This document shows, piece after piece, positions 26,219 through 34,919 of a DNA stretch of 38,865 nucleotides (the first letter of the stretch is position 1; every line of letters starts with the position of its first letter). The stretch is from an uncultured Ralstonia sp. GTDB taxonomy: Bacteria; Pseudomonadota; Gammaproteobacteria; Burkholderiales; Burkholderiaceae. The notes beneath the pieces are model-generated. The model was not told the DNA's origin and searched no databases. It saw only the letters and a program-made list of their open reading frames with translations. The stretch covers positions 1 to 38,865 of the forward strand of contig CAJXMR010000027.1 in the NCBI GenBank assembly GCA_913056305.1, written 5' to 3'. Made by a program: the position numbers and the translations under genes.

Positions 26219-27082
26219 CTAGGTCGTCGCGACCAGCAGCTCTTCCGCGTTGCTCGGTGGGCGAAAGCCATCGGTCCTGCCCGCGAAATAGCGCTGGGTC
26301 AGATCGGCCGCCGATACGTGCCGCGCTTCTCCAAAGCCGGTCTCGTGGGCCAGGGCCAGGATCTCTTTCGGCGTGAAGAAGCTGAGAAACGGTGTGCCGC
26401 TCGCGCGCGCCCCTTTCTCCGCCATCTCGAGGCCGGGACGCACCTCCGGGTCGGACAGCTCCAGCGGGAGCAGGAATGTCATGGCGAGCGTCGAGCCGCG
26501 GGCAAGCCCCGCGACCTGGCGCAGGGTGGCTGCGTTCGCCTCCTTGGTGAGATACATGCTGACGCCCGTTGAGACCACGATGGCCGGCTTGCTTTCATCG
26601 AAGCCCGCTGCCACGAGCCCGTCCCGCCACGACCCGCCCGCCTCGAAATCGACCGGCACGAAGCGCAGCCAGTCCGGAACCCCGAAGCCGAGTTCGATCA
26701 GGCGCTGGCGTTTCCATGCCTGCGGACCTGGCTGGTCGACCTCGAACACCCTGAGCCGGGACGCGATCTCCGGCCGCCGCTGCGCGAAGCTGTCGAGCCC
26801 CGCACCGAGGATGACGTATTGACTCAGCCCGCGGCCGGCCTGGTCGATGACGAGGTCCTCGATGAAGCGGGCGCGGCCCACGATGGAGGCGCGAAACGGG
26901 CGCGTGAACTGCGGGTCCATGTCGCCGCGCAGGTGCCAGTCTTCCTGCGGGGCCAGCAGCTTGATGCCGATCTCGTCTTCCAGCACGTGCGGAGGCGGAT
27001 CGATCCGAACATGCAGCGCGCGCCACAAGGCGACCCGTGCCGCGGTGCTGTCGGGTGCTGCATCCAGTTGCTCGTCTCGCAT
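26219..27082 (-). CDS. Class I SAM-dependent methyltransferase (LCMT/TIGR00027-like)
   Basis: A 287-residue enzyme of the leucine-carboxyl-methyltransferase-like family. The N-terminal ARVALWRALHVRIDPPPHVLEDEIG and RARFIEDLVIDQAGRG, followed by the SAM-binding QYVILGAGLDSFAQR and VFEVDQPGPQAWKRQRL (acidic residue for the ribose), are diagnostic of this family, as is IVVSTGVSMYLTKEAN. Family members methylate carboxylates or unknown small molecules; the substrate here is unknown. Isolated minus-strand gene between two plus-strand operons. Confidence 0.9.
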   Translation of the reverse strand: MRDEQLDAAPDSTAARVALWRALHVRIDPPPHVLEDEIGIKLLAPQEDWHLRGDMDPQFTRPFRASIVGRARFIEDLVIDQAGRGLSQYVILGAGLDSFAQRRPEIASRLRVFEVDQPGPQAWKRQRLIELGFGVPDWLRFVPVDFEAGGSWRDGLVAAGFDESKPAIVVSTGVSMYLTKEANAATLRQVAGLARGSTLAMTFLLPLELSDPEVRPGLEMAEKGARASGTPFLSFFTPKEILALAHETGFGEARHVSAADLTQRYFAGRTDGFRPPSNAEELLVATT

Positions 27083-27286
27083 GGTCGTGAACTCACTTGT
27101 TTGCCTTGGCTGGAATCTGAGCCTACCAGAGATGCCGATCGGGGGTACGACCGGGCCACCTCTTCAGAAAGCAGGCAAACCGCCGTAGTAGTCCAACGGG
27201 GGAGTTTTTCGACAGTGTGGTCCTGAGGTGCTGTTGCAGCAGGGCTCGGCGCTGAAGGATGCGCGCGGGGACGGGGCGGCACGAAG

Positions 27287-29833
27287 ATGAGAACAATGGA
27301 CGAGCGCAACGGAACCACAGACTCGCAGCTTGCTGCGGCGAATGCCTGCGAACACGCCGGAAAGGCCGCGTCATGCACGCCGGCGCCTCCGGGGCTGCTC
27401 GACCACGCGATCAATCTGTCCGCTGACGCCGTCTTCCTGGTCGATGCGCAGTTGCGCATGCACTACGTGAACGATGCGGCTTGCCGTCTGCTGGGTCATC
27501 CGCGCGAAGCGCTGCTGCGGATGACGCTGCTGGACACGGGCGCGGATTGCACGCCGGACGCCTTTGCAGACTGGAAGCGCAAGCTGCAGGAAGGATTCGC
27601 GGGCTTCATCACGTCATGGCAACGACACAGCAGCGGCCGCCGGTTCCCGGTGGAAATCAGCGCCTCGACGGTGGAGCACGCCGGCGCGAGGCTTGGGGTT
27701 TGCATCGTCCGCGATGTGAGCGAACGCCGGCGCATCGAACAGCGGCTGCGCGAACGCGAGGCACAGTTTCGCAAGCTCTCGGAGAACAGTCCCGACGCGA
27801 TCGTCCGCTATGACCGCGACTTCCGTCGCCTGTACGTCAATCCCAAGTACGCCGCAGTCACTGGCGTGGCCGCTGAAGCCATTCTCGGCAAAACGCCTGC
27901 CGAGCAGTGGCTGATCCCGACCATGCCGGCGCATGCTTTCGAGCGCCTGCTGCGGCAAGTTCTGGATTCTGGTGACGCGGCCAACATCGAGCTGGACTGG
28001 ACCCGCCCAGACGGCGAGCGCGTCTGCTTCGCGCTCACGGCGGTACCCGAACACGACGCCGAGGAGGGGGTGACCAGCGTCCTGTCGATCAGTCGGGACA
28101 TCACCGCGCTGAAGCTGGCGCAGGAGGCGCTGTATCGGCGCGAGCAGGAGTTCCGCACACTGGTGGAGAACTCACCCGACACGATTGCCCGCTACGACCG
28201 CGATTGCCGGCGCACCTACGCCAACCCGAAGCTCCTGCACGACATGGGCGGCGATGTCTCGCGCATCCTGGGCAGCACGCCGTCCCAGTTTCCGGGTGGC
28301 GCCTCCGCCCTCCTATACGAGAGCACGCTGCGCGAAGTCATGGCCACCGGGCAGCCGCGCAATTTCGAGCTGCGCTGGAAACGGGAGAGCACCGAGTTCT
28401 GCTCCCACATCCGCATGGCGCCGGAATTCTCCCCGGTAGGGGAGGTGGTCCATGTGCTGGCCGTCGGCCGCGACATTACGGAAATCGACCGGTACCGTCG
28501 CGACATTCACCATCAGGCCTTTTACGACAGCCTGACCGGTTTGCCGAACCGGGCGCTGCTGTTCGAGTCCATCTCGCGCCTGAGCCGCGAGCATGCCGAT
28601 CGCGGCCATCCTGGCTTCGCCCTGATGTTGTTGGACATCGACAACTTCAAGGAAATCAACGACGCGCTCGGGCATGGCGCCGGCGATCACGTGCTGCAGG
28701 AGACCGGCCGGCGGATGCTGTCCTGCGTGCCGCAGGCGGTGACGGTGGCGCGCCTGGGCGGGGACGAGTTCTCCGTGTTGCTGCCGGACGCCGGCGACGA
28801 CGCGATGCTGGCCACCACTGCGGGCGACATCCTGAAGGCGCTGGCGGCACCTCTCATGGTTGAGGGGCATGAACTCTTCGTGTCGGGAAGCATTGGGATT
28901 GCCCGCTACCCGCGAGACACCGCCGACATTGAAGCGCTGTACAAGTTTGCCGATTCGGCCATGTATCTCGCCAAGCGGATGGGACGCAACAACGCGCAGT
29001 TCTACGTGCGGGAGCTCACCACGCGGTCGGTCAGTCGGATGGAGCTGGAAGTCGCCTTGCGCAAGGCACTGCGCAGCGGCGAGTTGACCCTCCACTACCA
29101 GCCGCAGATCGACTTGGCGACGCGACGGCTGACCGGTGCGGAGGCGCTGTTGCGCTGGTACCGGCCAGGTCATGACGTAGTACCGCCCGGCGAGTTCATC
29201 CCCGTTGCCGAGGCTGCGGGGCTGATCACGGAAATCGGCGAGTGGGTGCTGAGGACGGCATGCCAGACCGTTGCGGGCTGGAATCGCGCGTGGCCCCACA
29301 ACATCCGGATCGCCGTCAATCTGTCCACCCGGCAATTCGCCTCGGCCGGGCTCGTCGACACCGTTCAAGCGATTCTGCAGGAAACGGGGTGCCGGGCCGA
29401 GTGGCTCGAGCTTGAGATTACCGAGAGCCTGCTCCTCGAAGACAACAGCCTGGTCGGGTCCATGCTCAGCGCGCTGCGCGACCTTGGCCTATCGATCTCG
29501 ATCGACGACTTCGGGACGGGTTACTCGGCGTTGAGCTATCTGCACCGATTCCCGGTCCGCCAGATCAAGATCGATCGCTCATTCATCAGCGACATGCTGG
29601 AGCAGCGCGACAAGCGCGAACTCGTCAAGGCGATGCTTTCCATCGGTGCGGCCCTGGAGTTGGAGACCGTGGCGGAAGGCGTCGAGACCTCGGCGCAGGC
29701 CGCGTACCTGGCCGAGCATGGCTGCAAGTTGGCGCAGGGGTATTTCTTTGGCAAGCCCATGACGCAGGCCGACTTCGAGTCGCTGCTGGGTTCCGGAGCC
29801 GGTGCGTCGCAAGACGTGCTGCTGACGTTGTGA
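27287..29833 (+). CDS. PAS-PAS-PAS-GGDEF-EAL protein (c-di-GMP turnover)
   Basis: An 848-residue soluble sensor enzyme. Three PAS domains at about 35-150, 155-280 and 285-405 share the repeated FRKLSENSPDAIVRYDRD / FRTLVENSPDTIARYDRD phrase, so the second and third look like a duplication. GGDEF follows with an intact GGDEF at 491-495 but no RxxD inhibitory site before it. The EAL domain has E619-A-L-L-R-W, NLSTRQF, ELEITES, DDFGTGYSALSYL, KIDRSFI, AEGVET and QGYFFGKPM, so its catalytic residues look complete. Phosphodiesterase activity is likely, possibly GTP-stimulated. ATGs at 27287 and 27296 are equivalent candidates. It is coupled to the next cyclase gene. Confidence 0.94.
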   Translation: MRTMDERNGTTDSQLAAANACEHAGKAASCTPAPPGLLDHAINLSADAVFLVDAQLRMHYVNDAACRLLGHPREALLRMTLLDTGADCTPDAFADWKRKLQEGFAGFITSWQRHSSGRRFPVEISASTVEHAGARLGVCIVRDVSERRRIEQRLREREAQFRKLSENSPDAIVRYDRDFRRLYVNPKYAAVTGVAAEAILGKTPAEQWLIPTMPAHAFERLLRQVLDSGDAANIELDWTRPDGERVCFALTAVPEHDAEEGVTSVLSISRDITALKLAQEALYRREQEFRTLVENSPDTIARYDRDCRRTYANPKLLHDMGGDVSRILGSTPSQFPGGASALLYESTLREVMATGQPRNFELRWKRESTEFCSHIRMAPEFSPVGEVVHVLAVGRDITEIDRYRRDIHHQAFYDSLTGLPNRALLFESISRLSREHADRGHPGFALMLLDIDNFKEINDALGHGAGDHVLQETGRRMLSCVPQAVTVARLGGDEFSVLLPDAGDDAMLATTAGDILKALAAPLMVEGHELFVSGSIGIARYPRDTADIEALYKFADSAMYLAKRMGRNNAQFYVRELTTRSVSRMELEVALRKALRSGELTLHYQPQIDLATRRLTGAEALLRWYRPGHDVVPPGEFIPVAEAAGLITEIGEWVLRTACQTVAGWNRAWPHNIRIAVNLSTRQFASAGLVDTVQAILQETGCRAEWLELEITESLLLEDNSLVGSMLSALRDLGLSISIDDFGTGYSALSYLHRFPVRQIKIDRSFISDMLEQRDKRELVKAMLSIGAALELETVAEGVETSAQAAYLAEHGCKLAQGYFFGKPMTQADFESLLGSGAGASQDVLLTL

Positions 29834-31380
29834 TGGCAAGTTGGCGATCCGCATCGATGGCAGCAAAGCATCCCTCCGAAGCCGCGCGCGACACCCTCAA
29901 GCTCCTGGCCTCGCGCAAGCTCGCGCCCACGCCCGCCAACTTCGCCTCGATCTACCATGAGATCGCCGGCAGCAAGCCCAATGAAGACGCCCTGGAGGCA
30001 TTCAAGGCAAGCTTCTCGGGGGCGGATGCCTTCGACCCGCACGAGGCGCGCCGGATGGTCGAATGGATCCAGGAGGGCAAGTGGGACAGGCTGTTCGACG
30101 CCCTGCGCCAGGCCCAGGATCGCGCCAGACCAGCCGGCACGCACGCCCAGCCGGAAGCGGCCTCCGCAGGGCGTTCAGGGCAGATGGCGTTGGTGCACGA
30201 ACTGCGCGAGCAGATCGCACGCACGATCGAGTTCTGCCTGCCGGCCCTGGGGGAAGACGACGCCAGGATCGGGCCCGACGCCGCGGCCCTGGCCGAGGCC
30301 TGCCGCGCAGAATCAGAATGTCTCGCGAGTCTGAATACCAAGCTCGCTGCATTCAACCATCGGCTGTCGTTCGCGGCGGAGGACCAAAGCGAAATTCGCC
30401 AATCGCTGCTGGGGATGCTCCGGCTCGTCTTTGAGAACATCGGCGAGCTGTCGCTGGACGACCGCTGGCTGCACGGCCAGATCGAAGCGTTGATGAAGGC
30501 CAGCGAAGCGCCGGTGAGCCTGCGCCGGCTCGACGACGTGCGTAGCCGGCTCAAGGATGTGATCCTCAAGCAAAGCGAGCTGAAGGCCAGGACGATCGAA
30601 GCCCAGGAAGACATGAAGCGGCTGCTGGCCTCCTTCATGGAGCGACTCTCCTCGCTGGCGGAGCTCTCTGGCGAGCACCACTGCCACATGGAGGCCTGCG
30701 CCAAGAAGATCGAGTCGGCCACCATGATCTCGGAGATCGCCCCGGCCATCCAGGAGGCACTCTCCGCCACCCGCTGGATCTCTCTGGAGGCGGCGCGCAA
30801 CCGGGACGAGCTCTCGGCGATGAAACGGAAGGCGGAAGAGGCCGCGACCGAGGCCGCAAGGCTGCGCAAGGAGCTTGACCTGGCCTCGGCGTCGGCCCGC
30901 CACGATCTTCAGACCGGAGCGCTCAACCGCAAGGGGCTCGAAGAAGCGCTGGAGCGAGAGGTCGCTGGCGTCGCGCGCAAAGGCTCGCCGCTGTCGATCG
31001 CTTTCCTGGACGTCGACAACTTCAAGTCGATCAATGACCTCCACGGGCACCTTGCCGGCGATGACGCGCTGGCACACCTGGCGCAGGTCGCGCGCGAATC
31101 GATGCGCCCCCAGGACACGCTCGCGCGTTTTGGCGGCGAGGAGTTCGTGGTCCTGATGCCGGATACGGCCCTGGAGGATGGGGTGCGGGCGATGACCCGG
31201 CTGCAACGCGCGCTGACCCGGCGCTTCTTCATGACCGGCAGCGCCAAGCTGGTGATCACCTTCTCGGCCGGCGTGACCGAGCTTGGCAGGGACGAGAGCC
31301 CGATGGCCGCGATCCAGCGCGCTGACCGCGGCATGTATCAGGCCAAGCGTGCCGGCAAGAACAAGGTGGTTGGCGTCTGA
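29833..31380 (+). CDS. Diguanylate cyclase with long coiled-coil N-terminal region
   Basis: About 515 residues from ATG 29833, whose A is the last base of the upstream TGA (TGATG). ATG 29857 (MAAKHPSEAARDTLKLLASR) is an attractive alternative start. No membrane segments. The N-terminus (LAPTPANFASIYHEIAGSKPNEDALEAF) is a conserved module in this cyclase group, then predominantly helical/coiled-coil sequence to about 350. The GGDEF domain has LDVDNFKSINDLHGH, the inhibitory RPQD at 425-428 exactly five residues before GGEEF (434-438), and a normal end (YQAKRAGKNKVV). It should make c-di-GMP with product inhibition. Confidence 0.93.
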   Translation: MASWRSASMAAKHPSEAARDTLKLLASRKLAPTPANFASIYHEIAGSKPNEDALEAFKASFSGADAFDPHEARRMVEWIQEGKWDRLFDALRQAQDRARPAGTHAQPEAASAGRSGQMALVHELREQIARTIEFCLPALGEDDARIGPDAAALAEACRAESECLASLNTKLAAFNHRLSFAAEDQSEIRQSLLGMLRLVFENIGELSLDDRWLHGQIEALMKASEAPVSLRRLDDVRSRLKDVILKQSELKARTIEAQEDMKRLLASFMERLSSLAELSGEHHCHMEACAKKIESATMISEIAPAIQEALSATRWISLEAARNRDELSAMKRKAEEAATEAARLRKELDLASASARHDLQTGALNRKGLEEALEREVAGVARKGSPLSIAFLDVDNFKSINDLHGHLAGDDALAHLAQVARESMRPQDTLARFGGEEFVVLMPDTALEDGVRAMTRLQRALTRRFFMTGSAKLVITFSAGVTELGRDESPMAAIQRADRGMYQAKRAGKNKVVGV

Positions 31381-31402
31381 GGCCCAACCCGCTTTGCCAG
31401 GG

Positions 31403-31879
31403 TCACGCCTTTGCGGCCTGGGTGCCCTGAGCGGGGTAGGCCTCCTCCAGCGCGATGGCGCCGGTCTCCAGCAGCGACTTGAGGTTGGAGAGGATCTTCG
31501 GCCAGCCGCCGGACACCGCCTCGATCAGCTTCGACGGTTCGCGCTCGATGCTGTGGGTGATGGAGAGCTTGACCGCGCCTGCGGCGGGTTCCAGTTCCAT
31601 CGTGCACAGCGATGGGCCTTCGGCCTTGAGCTCGGGCTTGTTCTGGTGGTGCCAGCGGATCACCAGGCGTCGTGGCGGCTCGGCCTCGACGATCTCGCCA
31701 GCGTCGAAAACCTGGCCGTCTCCGGACACCAGCTGCCATGACGATCCCGCCGTCCACTGGCTTTCACAGTGCATGCCGAACCAGTACTGGCGCATGAACG
31801 CTGCGTCGGTCAGGGCCGACCACAGCTGCTCCGGCGTGGTGCGGATGTAGGTCACGTAGACAAAGGTCGATCTAGCCAT
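31403..31879 (-). CDS. SRPBCC / AHSA1-domain protein
   Basis: A 158-residue START-like fold protein. STFVYVTYIRTTPEQLWSALTDAAFMRQYWFG is the typical AHSA1 opening, followed by GQVFDAGEIVEAEPPRRLVIRWHH and a C-terminal helix GGWPKILSNLKSLLETG. Pairs of ArsR regulator plus AHSA1 protein are widespread in proteobacteria and are often annotated as toxin-resistance or stress genes, but the ligand is unknown. Its start overlaps the ArsR gene by 8 nt, so the two form an operon. Confidence 0.92.
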   Translation of the reverse strand: MARSTFVYVTYIRTTPEQLWSALTDAAFMRQYWFGMHCESQWTAGSSWQLVSGDGQVFDAGEIVEAEPPRRLVIRWHHQNKPELKAEGPSLCTMELEPAAGAVKLSITHSIEREPSKLIEAVSGGWPKILSNLKSLLETGAIALEEAYPAQGTQAAKA

Positions 31880-32207
31880 CGTCTTTCTCCAGTCGTTGTT
31901 TCAGATCCCCCAGCGCCTTGAGGCGCGGTGCTTCGAACTTGGCGATCCAGCGCTCGTAGATCTCCTGCAGCGGCACCGGATTGAGGAAGTGCAGCTTCTC
32001 GCGGCCGCGCCATGTGGTGGCCACGAGGTTGGCCGCCTCCAGCACGCCCAGGTGCTGCGTCACGCCTTGCCGCGTCATGTCCAGGTGCTCGCACAGCTCG
32101 TTGAGGGTGCGGCCATCGTGGGCGTGCAGCAAGTCCAGCAGCTTGCGCCGGCTGGGATCGGCGAGGGCCTTGAACAGCAGGTCGGTGTCATTGGGGCGCT
32201 CGGCCAT
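31872..32207 (-). CDS. ArsR-family (metal-independent) winged-helix regulator
   Basis: About 111 residues from ATG 32207 (MAERPNDTDLLFKALADPSRRKLL); ATGs at 32228 and 32237 extend it by up to ten residues and none has a good ribosome site. The HTH reads RTLNELCEHLDMTRQGVTQHLGVLEAANLV with the wing WRGREKLHFLNP. It lacks the ELCVCDL metal box of ArsR/SmtB sensors, as usual for the subgroup paired with AHSA1 proteins. It probably autoregulates this two-gene operon. Confidence 0.9.
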   Translation of the reverse strand: MAERPNDTDLLFKALADPSRRKLLDLLHAHDGRTLNELCEHLDMTRQGVTQHLGVLEAANLVATTWRGREKLHFLNPVPLQEIYERWIAKFEAPRLKALGDLKQRLEKDDG

Positions 32208-32237
32208 GGGCGGCGATAGGCAAGTCATCTGTTGCAT

Positions 32238-32828
32238 GAAGAATAGGCAAGCAGGTTATTGCATGTCAAGGACGAGGCAGCGGTCATTGCCGACGGTCAG
32301 CGAACAGGTGTCGAGATTCACTGAATTTTGAACCGCTGGAGCGCGATATATAGCCATTCCCAGCGAAGTTGTTCAGCGAACTTGGAACTCTTGGTTCACT
32401 TAACTTGGAACTATCTGGGGCCCGGGTCGTTGAATTTGGAACTTTCTGCGCGCCGGGTACCGAATCTGTTCGAAGATTTGCTCTGCTCGCATGACAAGGG
32501 GGGCTCGTCAGTGCGGATTCACCGAGCGATCACCATCTGGGCTCGAGCGTAAGGATATGGCCTTTATACGTGCCATCGTCTTTGTCGGCGATGCGTACAT
32601 GGACCTTCGACAGAAACTGGGCCGGTGTTGCGAGCCACTTCAGCACCGCCAGTTTTTCCTCCCCGCCGGGGAGGTCGTTTCCTGTGTCTTGCGCCGTCAG
32701 GAGGGAATGACAAGCGCTTGGTGGCTCATTGTTTCCCAGATTTTGGTTACGAACTGGATCATCGATGGGGCGATATTGGTTAGGACCGCAACCTTCCTGC
32801 CACGCAGCATTGAGAGCCTCGGCCCGGA
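32238..32828. other. Gene-poor region, probable mobile-element debris
   Basis: About 590 nt with no convincing gene. Plus-strand frames here have amino-acid content unlike proteins. The left half contains three copies of a GAACTTGGAACT-like element, and the right half carries a minus-strand frame without a start codon. The GC-rich, one-gene-after-another style of the window changes here. I interpret it as an old insertion scar, without identifying the element. Confidence 0.45.
32378..32443 (+). repeat. Three copies of a 12-bp GAACTTGGAACT-like element
   Basis: GAACTTGGAACT (32378-32389), TAACTTGGAACT (32401-32412) and GAATTTGGAACT (32432-32443) are direct repeats differing by one base each, spaced 23 and 31 bp start to start. 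Repeated short sites near one end are typical of some transposon termini (IS21, Tn7 and Tn402 types), but I cannot name a family. Confidence 0.6.
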
Positions 32829-32835
32829 CTAGGCA
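32530..32835 (-). pseudogene. Start-less open frame, possible gene remnant
   Basis: A minus-strand frame of about 101 codons is open from just after a TGA at 32836-32838 to a TGA at 32530-32532 and contains no ATG, GTG or TTG at a sensible start. Its last part (GGEEKLAVLKWLATPAQF, then LSKVHVRIADKDDGTYKGHI and LTLEPRW) looks like normal protein with local GC3-rich codons, while the upstream part does not. It may be the C-terminus of a gene cut by rearrangement. I do not recognise the family. Confidence 0.28.
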
Positions 32836-33551
32836 TCAACGAGGCGAAGCCACTTCATGAAGGCGGTGGTGACCGCGACAGGTTGCTCCAAGGTCGACAT
32901 GTGGCCGCATTCCGGGATCTGAACGAGATCCACGTGGCCTGCAAGCAGTTGTGCTGTCTCCGCGCTTAATGATGGCGGAGTGATCTGGTCCTGTTCACCG
33001 CAGATGACCAACGCTGGGCAGCGAATCGTCTTTAACAGTTCGCGGCTGTCTTGACGACTCATCGCTGCAGCCTGCTGCCGCGCGAACCCAGCCGCGCCGA
33101 TGCGGCGAGCCATGTCGGTCAGAACTTGGAGGATAGAAGGATCTTCGGCATGGGTCGGGTGCAGCAGTCTAGGCGCAAAGGCACCAGCCACTTGTGCGAA
33201 GCTCGACTTGCCCGAGGCGATAGCGTCGACCATTTTCTGACGACTCGCTCTTGCTTCATCGGAATCGGCCCGAGCACTTGTGTCGAGCAGTGCGAGTCCG
33301 GCGACCCGCTCAGGGACCTGGCGACACACCTCCAGCGCCACGAAACCACCCAGAGAAAAGCCTCCCACGGCAAAGCTGCCGGAAGGCATGGACTTGATCG
33401 CCCTGACCGCGAGCTCCGATATCTCCGAAACCTGGTGCGTCGGGCTTACGCCTATTGTCCGTCCGGTTGGCAGTGCATCCTGGATCGGCTTCCAGATTCG
33501 ATCATCGTTCATGAGTCCTGGCAGGAGCAGCAGCGGAACTTGGCTCGACAT
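32829..33551 (-). CDS. Alpha/beta hydrolase
   Basis: A 240-residue alpha/beta-fold hydrolase. It begins VPLLLLPGLMNDDRIWKPIQDAL, with the oxyanion region after strand 3. The nucleophile elbow is GGFSLGGF (Ser66), the acid lies in VICGEQDQITPP and the base in IPECGHMSTLEQP, so the triad is complete. Substrate unknown; the fold covers esterases, lactonases and C-C hydrolases. Its promoter at 33593-33623 has MerR-type geometry and the divergent MerR gene starts 90 nt away, so expression should be effector-induced. Confidence 0.9.
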   Translation of the reverse strand: MSSQVPLLLLPGLMNDDRIWKPIQDALPTGRTIGVSPTHQVSEISELAVRAIKSMPSGSFAVGGFSLGGFVALEVCRQVPERVAGLALLDTSARADSDEARASRQKMVDAIASGKSSFAQVAGAFAPRLLHPTHAEDPSILQVLTDMARRIGAAGFARQQAAAMSRQDSRELLKTIRCPALVICGEQDQITPPSLSAETAQLLAGHVDLVQIPECGHMSTLEQPVAVTTAFMKWLRLVDA

Positions 33552-33592
33552 TTTTGATTGGTCCGATGGGGGTTGTCTGCGATTTCGTGGTT

Positions 33593-33623
33593 ATCCTAAC
33601 TATGAAGTTCAGTTCATAGTCAA
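33593..33623 (-). promoter_or_regulatory. MerR-type promoter with 19-bp spacer and palindromic operator
   Basis: On the minus strand, -35 TTGACT (33618-33623) and -10 TAGGAT (33593-33598) are separated by 19 bp. The spacer contains the inverted repeat ACTATGAA-6 nt-TTCATAGT (33599-33620). The over-long spacer with centred dyad is the hallmark of promoters activated by MerR-family untwisting. It drives the alpha/beta hydrolase. Confidence 0.75.
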
Positions 33624-33641
33624 GCTTCCCGGAGATCACCA

Positions 33642-34073
33642 ATGTGGATAAGCCAGTTCGCGGAAGAAGCAAAACTGAGTACGTCGACCGTGCGGTTCTA
33701 TGTACGAGAGGGGCTCCTTCAGCCAAGGACAGGGCGGGCCGGCGGCAGCCGTCCCTATCTCGAATTCTCAGAGCGCGATCTGCGCCGTGCGGCTGTGATC
33801 CGCATGGGGCAGGCCATAGGTCTGTCACTGACGGAGATTCGCCTCCTGGCCGATGAGAGGCGGGTGGGCGGGCGAGACAGGATGTTGCAGACCATGACTG
33901 GGCAGCGCGCCCAGCTTCGCAAGAGGGCCGCCGAGATTGCCGCGCTGAGTCGCTTCCTAGACTTGAAGATCCATTGGCTGACACATGGATGCATGGGGTC
34001 GCCGCCTGAGCCTCCGGCAATCGAGGTCTCTGGCAGCTGCATACCAAAAGCACGCAGTCGACGCCGGGATTAG
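33642..34073 (+). CDS. MerR-family transcriptional regulator
   Basis: A 143-residue regulator with a canonical MerR HTH at the N-terminus (MWISQFAEEAKLSTSTVRFYVREGLLQP, wing ARAGGSRPYLEFSERDL-like region, then LRRAAVIRMGQAIGLSLTEIRLLADE). A dimerisation helix follows (QRAQLRKRAAEIAALSRFL). The C-terminal part contains two Cys (GCMGS and GSCIP) that could bind a metal or sense redox, but no named metal-site motif is evident. GGAG precedes ATG 33642. It is divergent from the alpha/beta hydrolase and shares its control region, so it very likely controls that gene and itself. Confidence 0.92.
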   Translation: MWISQFAEEAKLSTSTVRFYVREGLLQPRTGRAGGSRPYLEFSERDLRRAAVIRMGQAIGLSLTEIRLLADERRVGGRDRMLQTMTGQRAQLRKRAAEIAALSRFLDLKIHWLTHGCMGSPPEPPAIEVSGSCIPKARSRRRD

Positions 34074-34185
34074 TGAGCGATACTGAAAGGCGCAGCCAGC
34101 TCGCAGGTGGTTGCTATGCCACTTCAAGATTGGCGGCGCTAATATTGATAAATTTGCGTATCGGAAGCCGACAACCCTCCCTGCG

Positions 34186-34824
34186 TCATCGTCGGCTGCT
34201 GATTCCAGGGGCCTTGTGAATGAAGTCGCGGTTGGATATTTGATCAAACATGAATGCGACCAGATCCTCGCGGGAGACGGTCAACGAATGCTTGGTATGG
34301 CCGTACAAGCCTACGTTGAGGTGTTCTGAGGCGGGGCGATTCTTCAATACCGCTGCCCGGACCATTGTCCAATCAAGTTGTGAAGCACGGATGGTGTTTG
34401 CAAGTCCGATCATGTCTTGGTAGGCGTTGGGCATCGCGAGCTTGATCAGTGCGGCAGGGAGCCAGATCTTCAGATCAAAGCCGTCACCTGGATCAACGGC
34501 TGTACCTGTTGAGACCGCGATTAGCCGTTTCACCTGCTCCCATTCCATTGCGGAGATGATTGCTTTGGTTGCTGCGGTGATCGGCAGACCTTTTGGGTGG
34601 GGCTGCTTTGCTGGGCCGAGCTCTGAAATTACCGAATCAGATCCACGGATGGCCTCTCGCAACAAGGCGATGTCATTGAGTTCGCCTCGGACGACCCGGA
34701 CATCGGCGTTTGCAAATCTGCTGTTTGGCCGCGCAAAGACAGTGAGTTCGAAGCCGCGCCGCAACCCCTCACTTATCAGGTATGGTCCGGTTTTTCCGGT
34801 CGCTCCGAAAAGAGTCACTTTCAT
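34186..34824 (-). CDS. NAD(P)-binding atypical SDR (NmrA/SDR_a5-like)
   Basis: A 212-residue Rossmann protein opening MKVTLFGATGKTGPYLISEGLRRG, with the GxTGxxG pattern (GATGKTG) of atypical short-chain dehydrogenases. It continues VRVVRGELNDIALLREAI and RLIAVSTGTAV as in NAD(P)H-binding oxidoreductases. No YxxxK catalytic pair is evident, which is normal for the NmrA-like/BLVRB-like group that acts as flavin/quinone reductase or redox sensor. GAGGAAAG is well placed for ATG 34824. Third gene of a probable operon with the SDR and DoxX-like genes, 95 nt downstream of the SDR. Confidence 0.88.
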   Translation of the reverse strand: MKVTLFGATGKTGPYLISEGLRRGFELTVFARPNSRFANADVRVVRGELNDIALLREAIRGSDSVISELGPAKQPHPKGLPITAATKAIISAMEWEQVKRLIAVSTGTAVDPGDGFDLKIWLPAALIKLAMPNAYQDMIGLANTIRASQLDWTMVRAAVLKNRPASEHLNVGLYGHTKHSLTVSREDLVAFMFDQISNRDFIHKAPGISSRR

Positions 34825-34919
34825 ACTTTCCTCGATTTGCGCTTTACGGCTTCAGACAGATGGCTCGATTCTGTGCTGATCGCTGCGCAACGGATCGGGC
34901 CACACGTAGTGACTGCCAG

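Noticed and set aside
32491..32832. 113-codon plus-strand frame as a gene
   Set aside because: Amino-acid content and lack of ribosome site are unlike a protein; it overlaps the stop of the hydrolase gene and looks like non-coding scar sequence.
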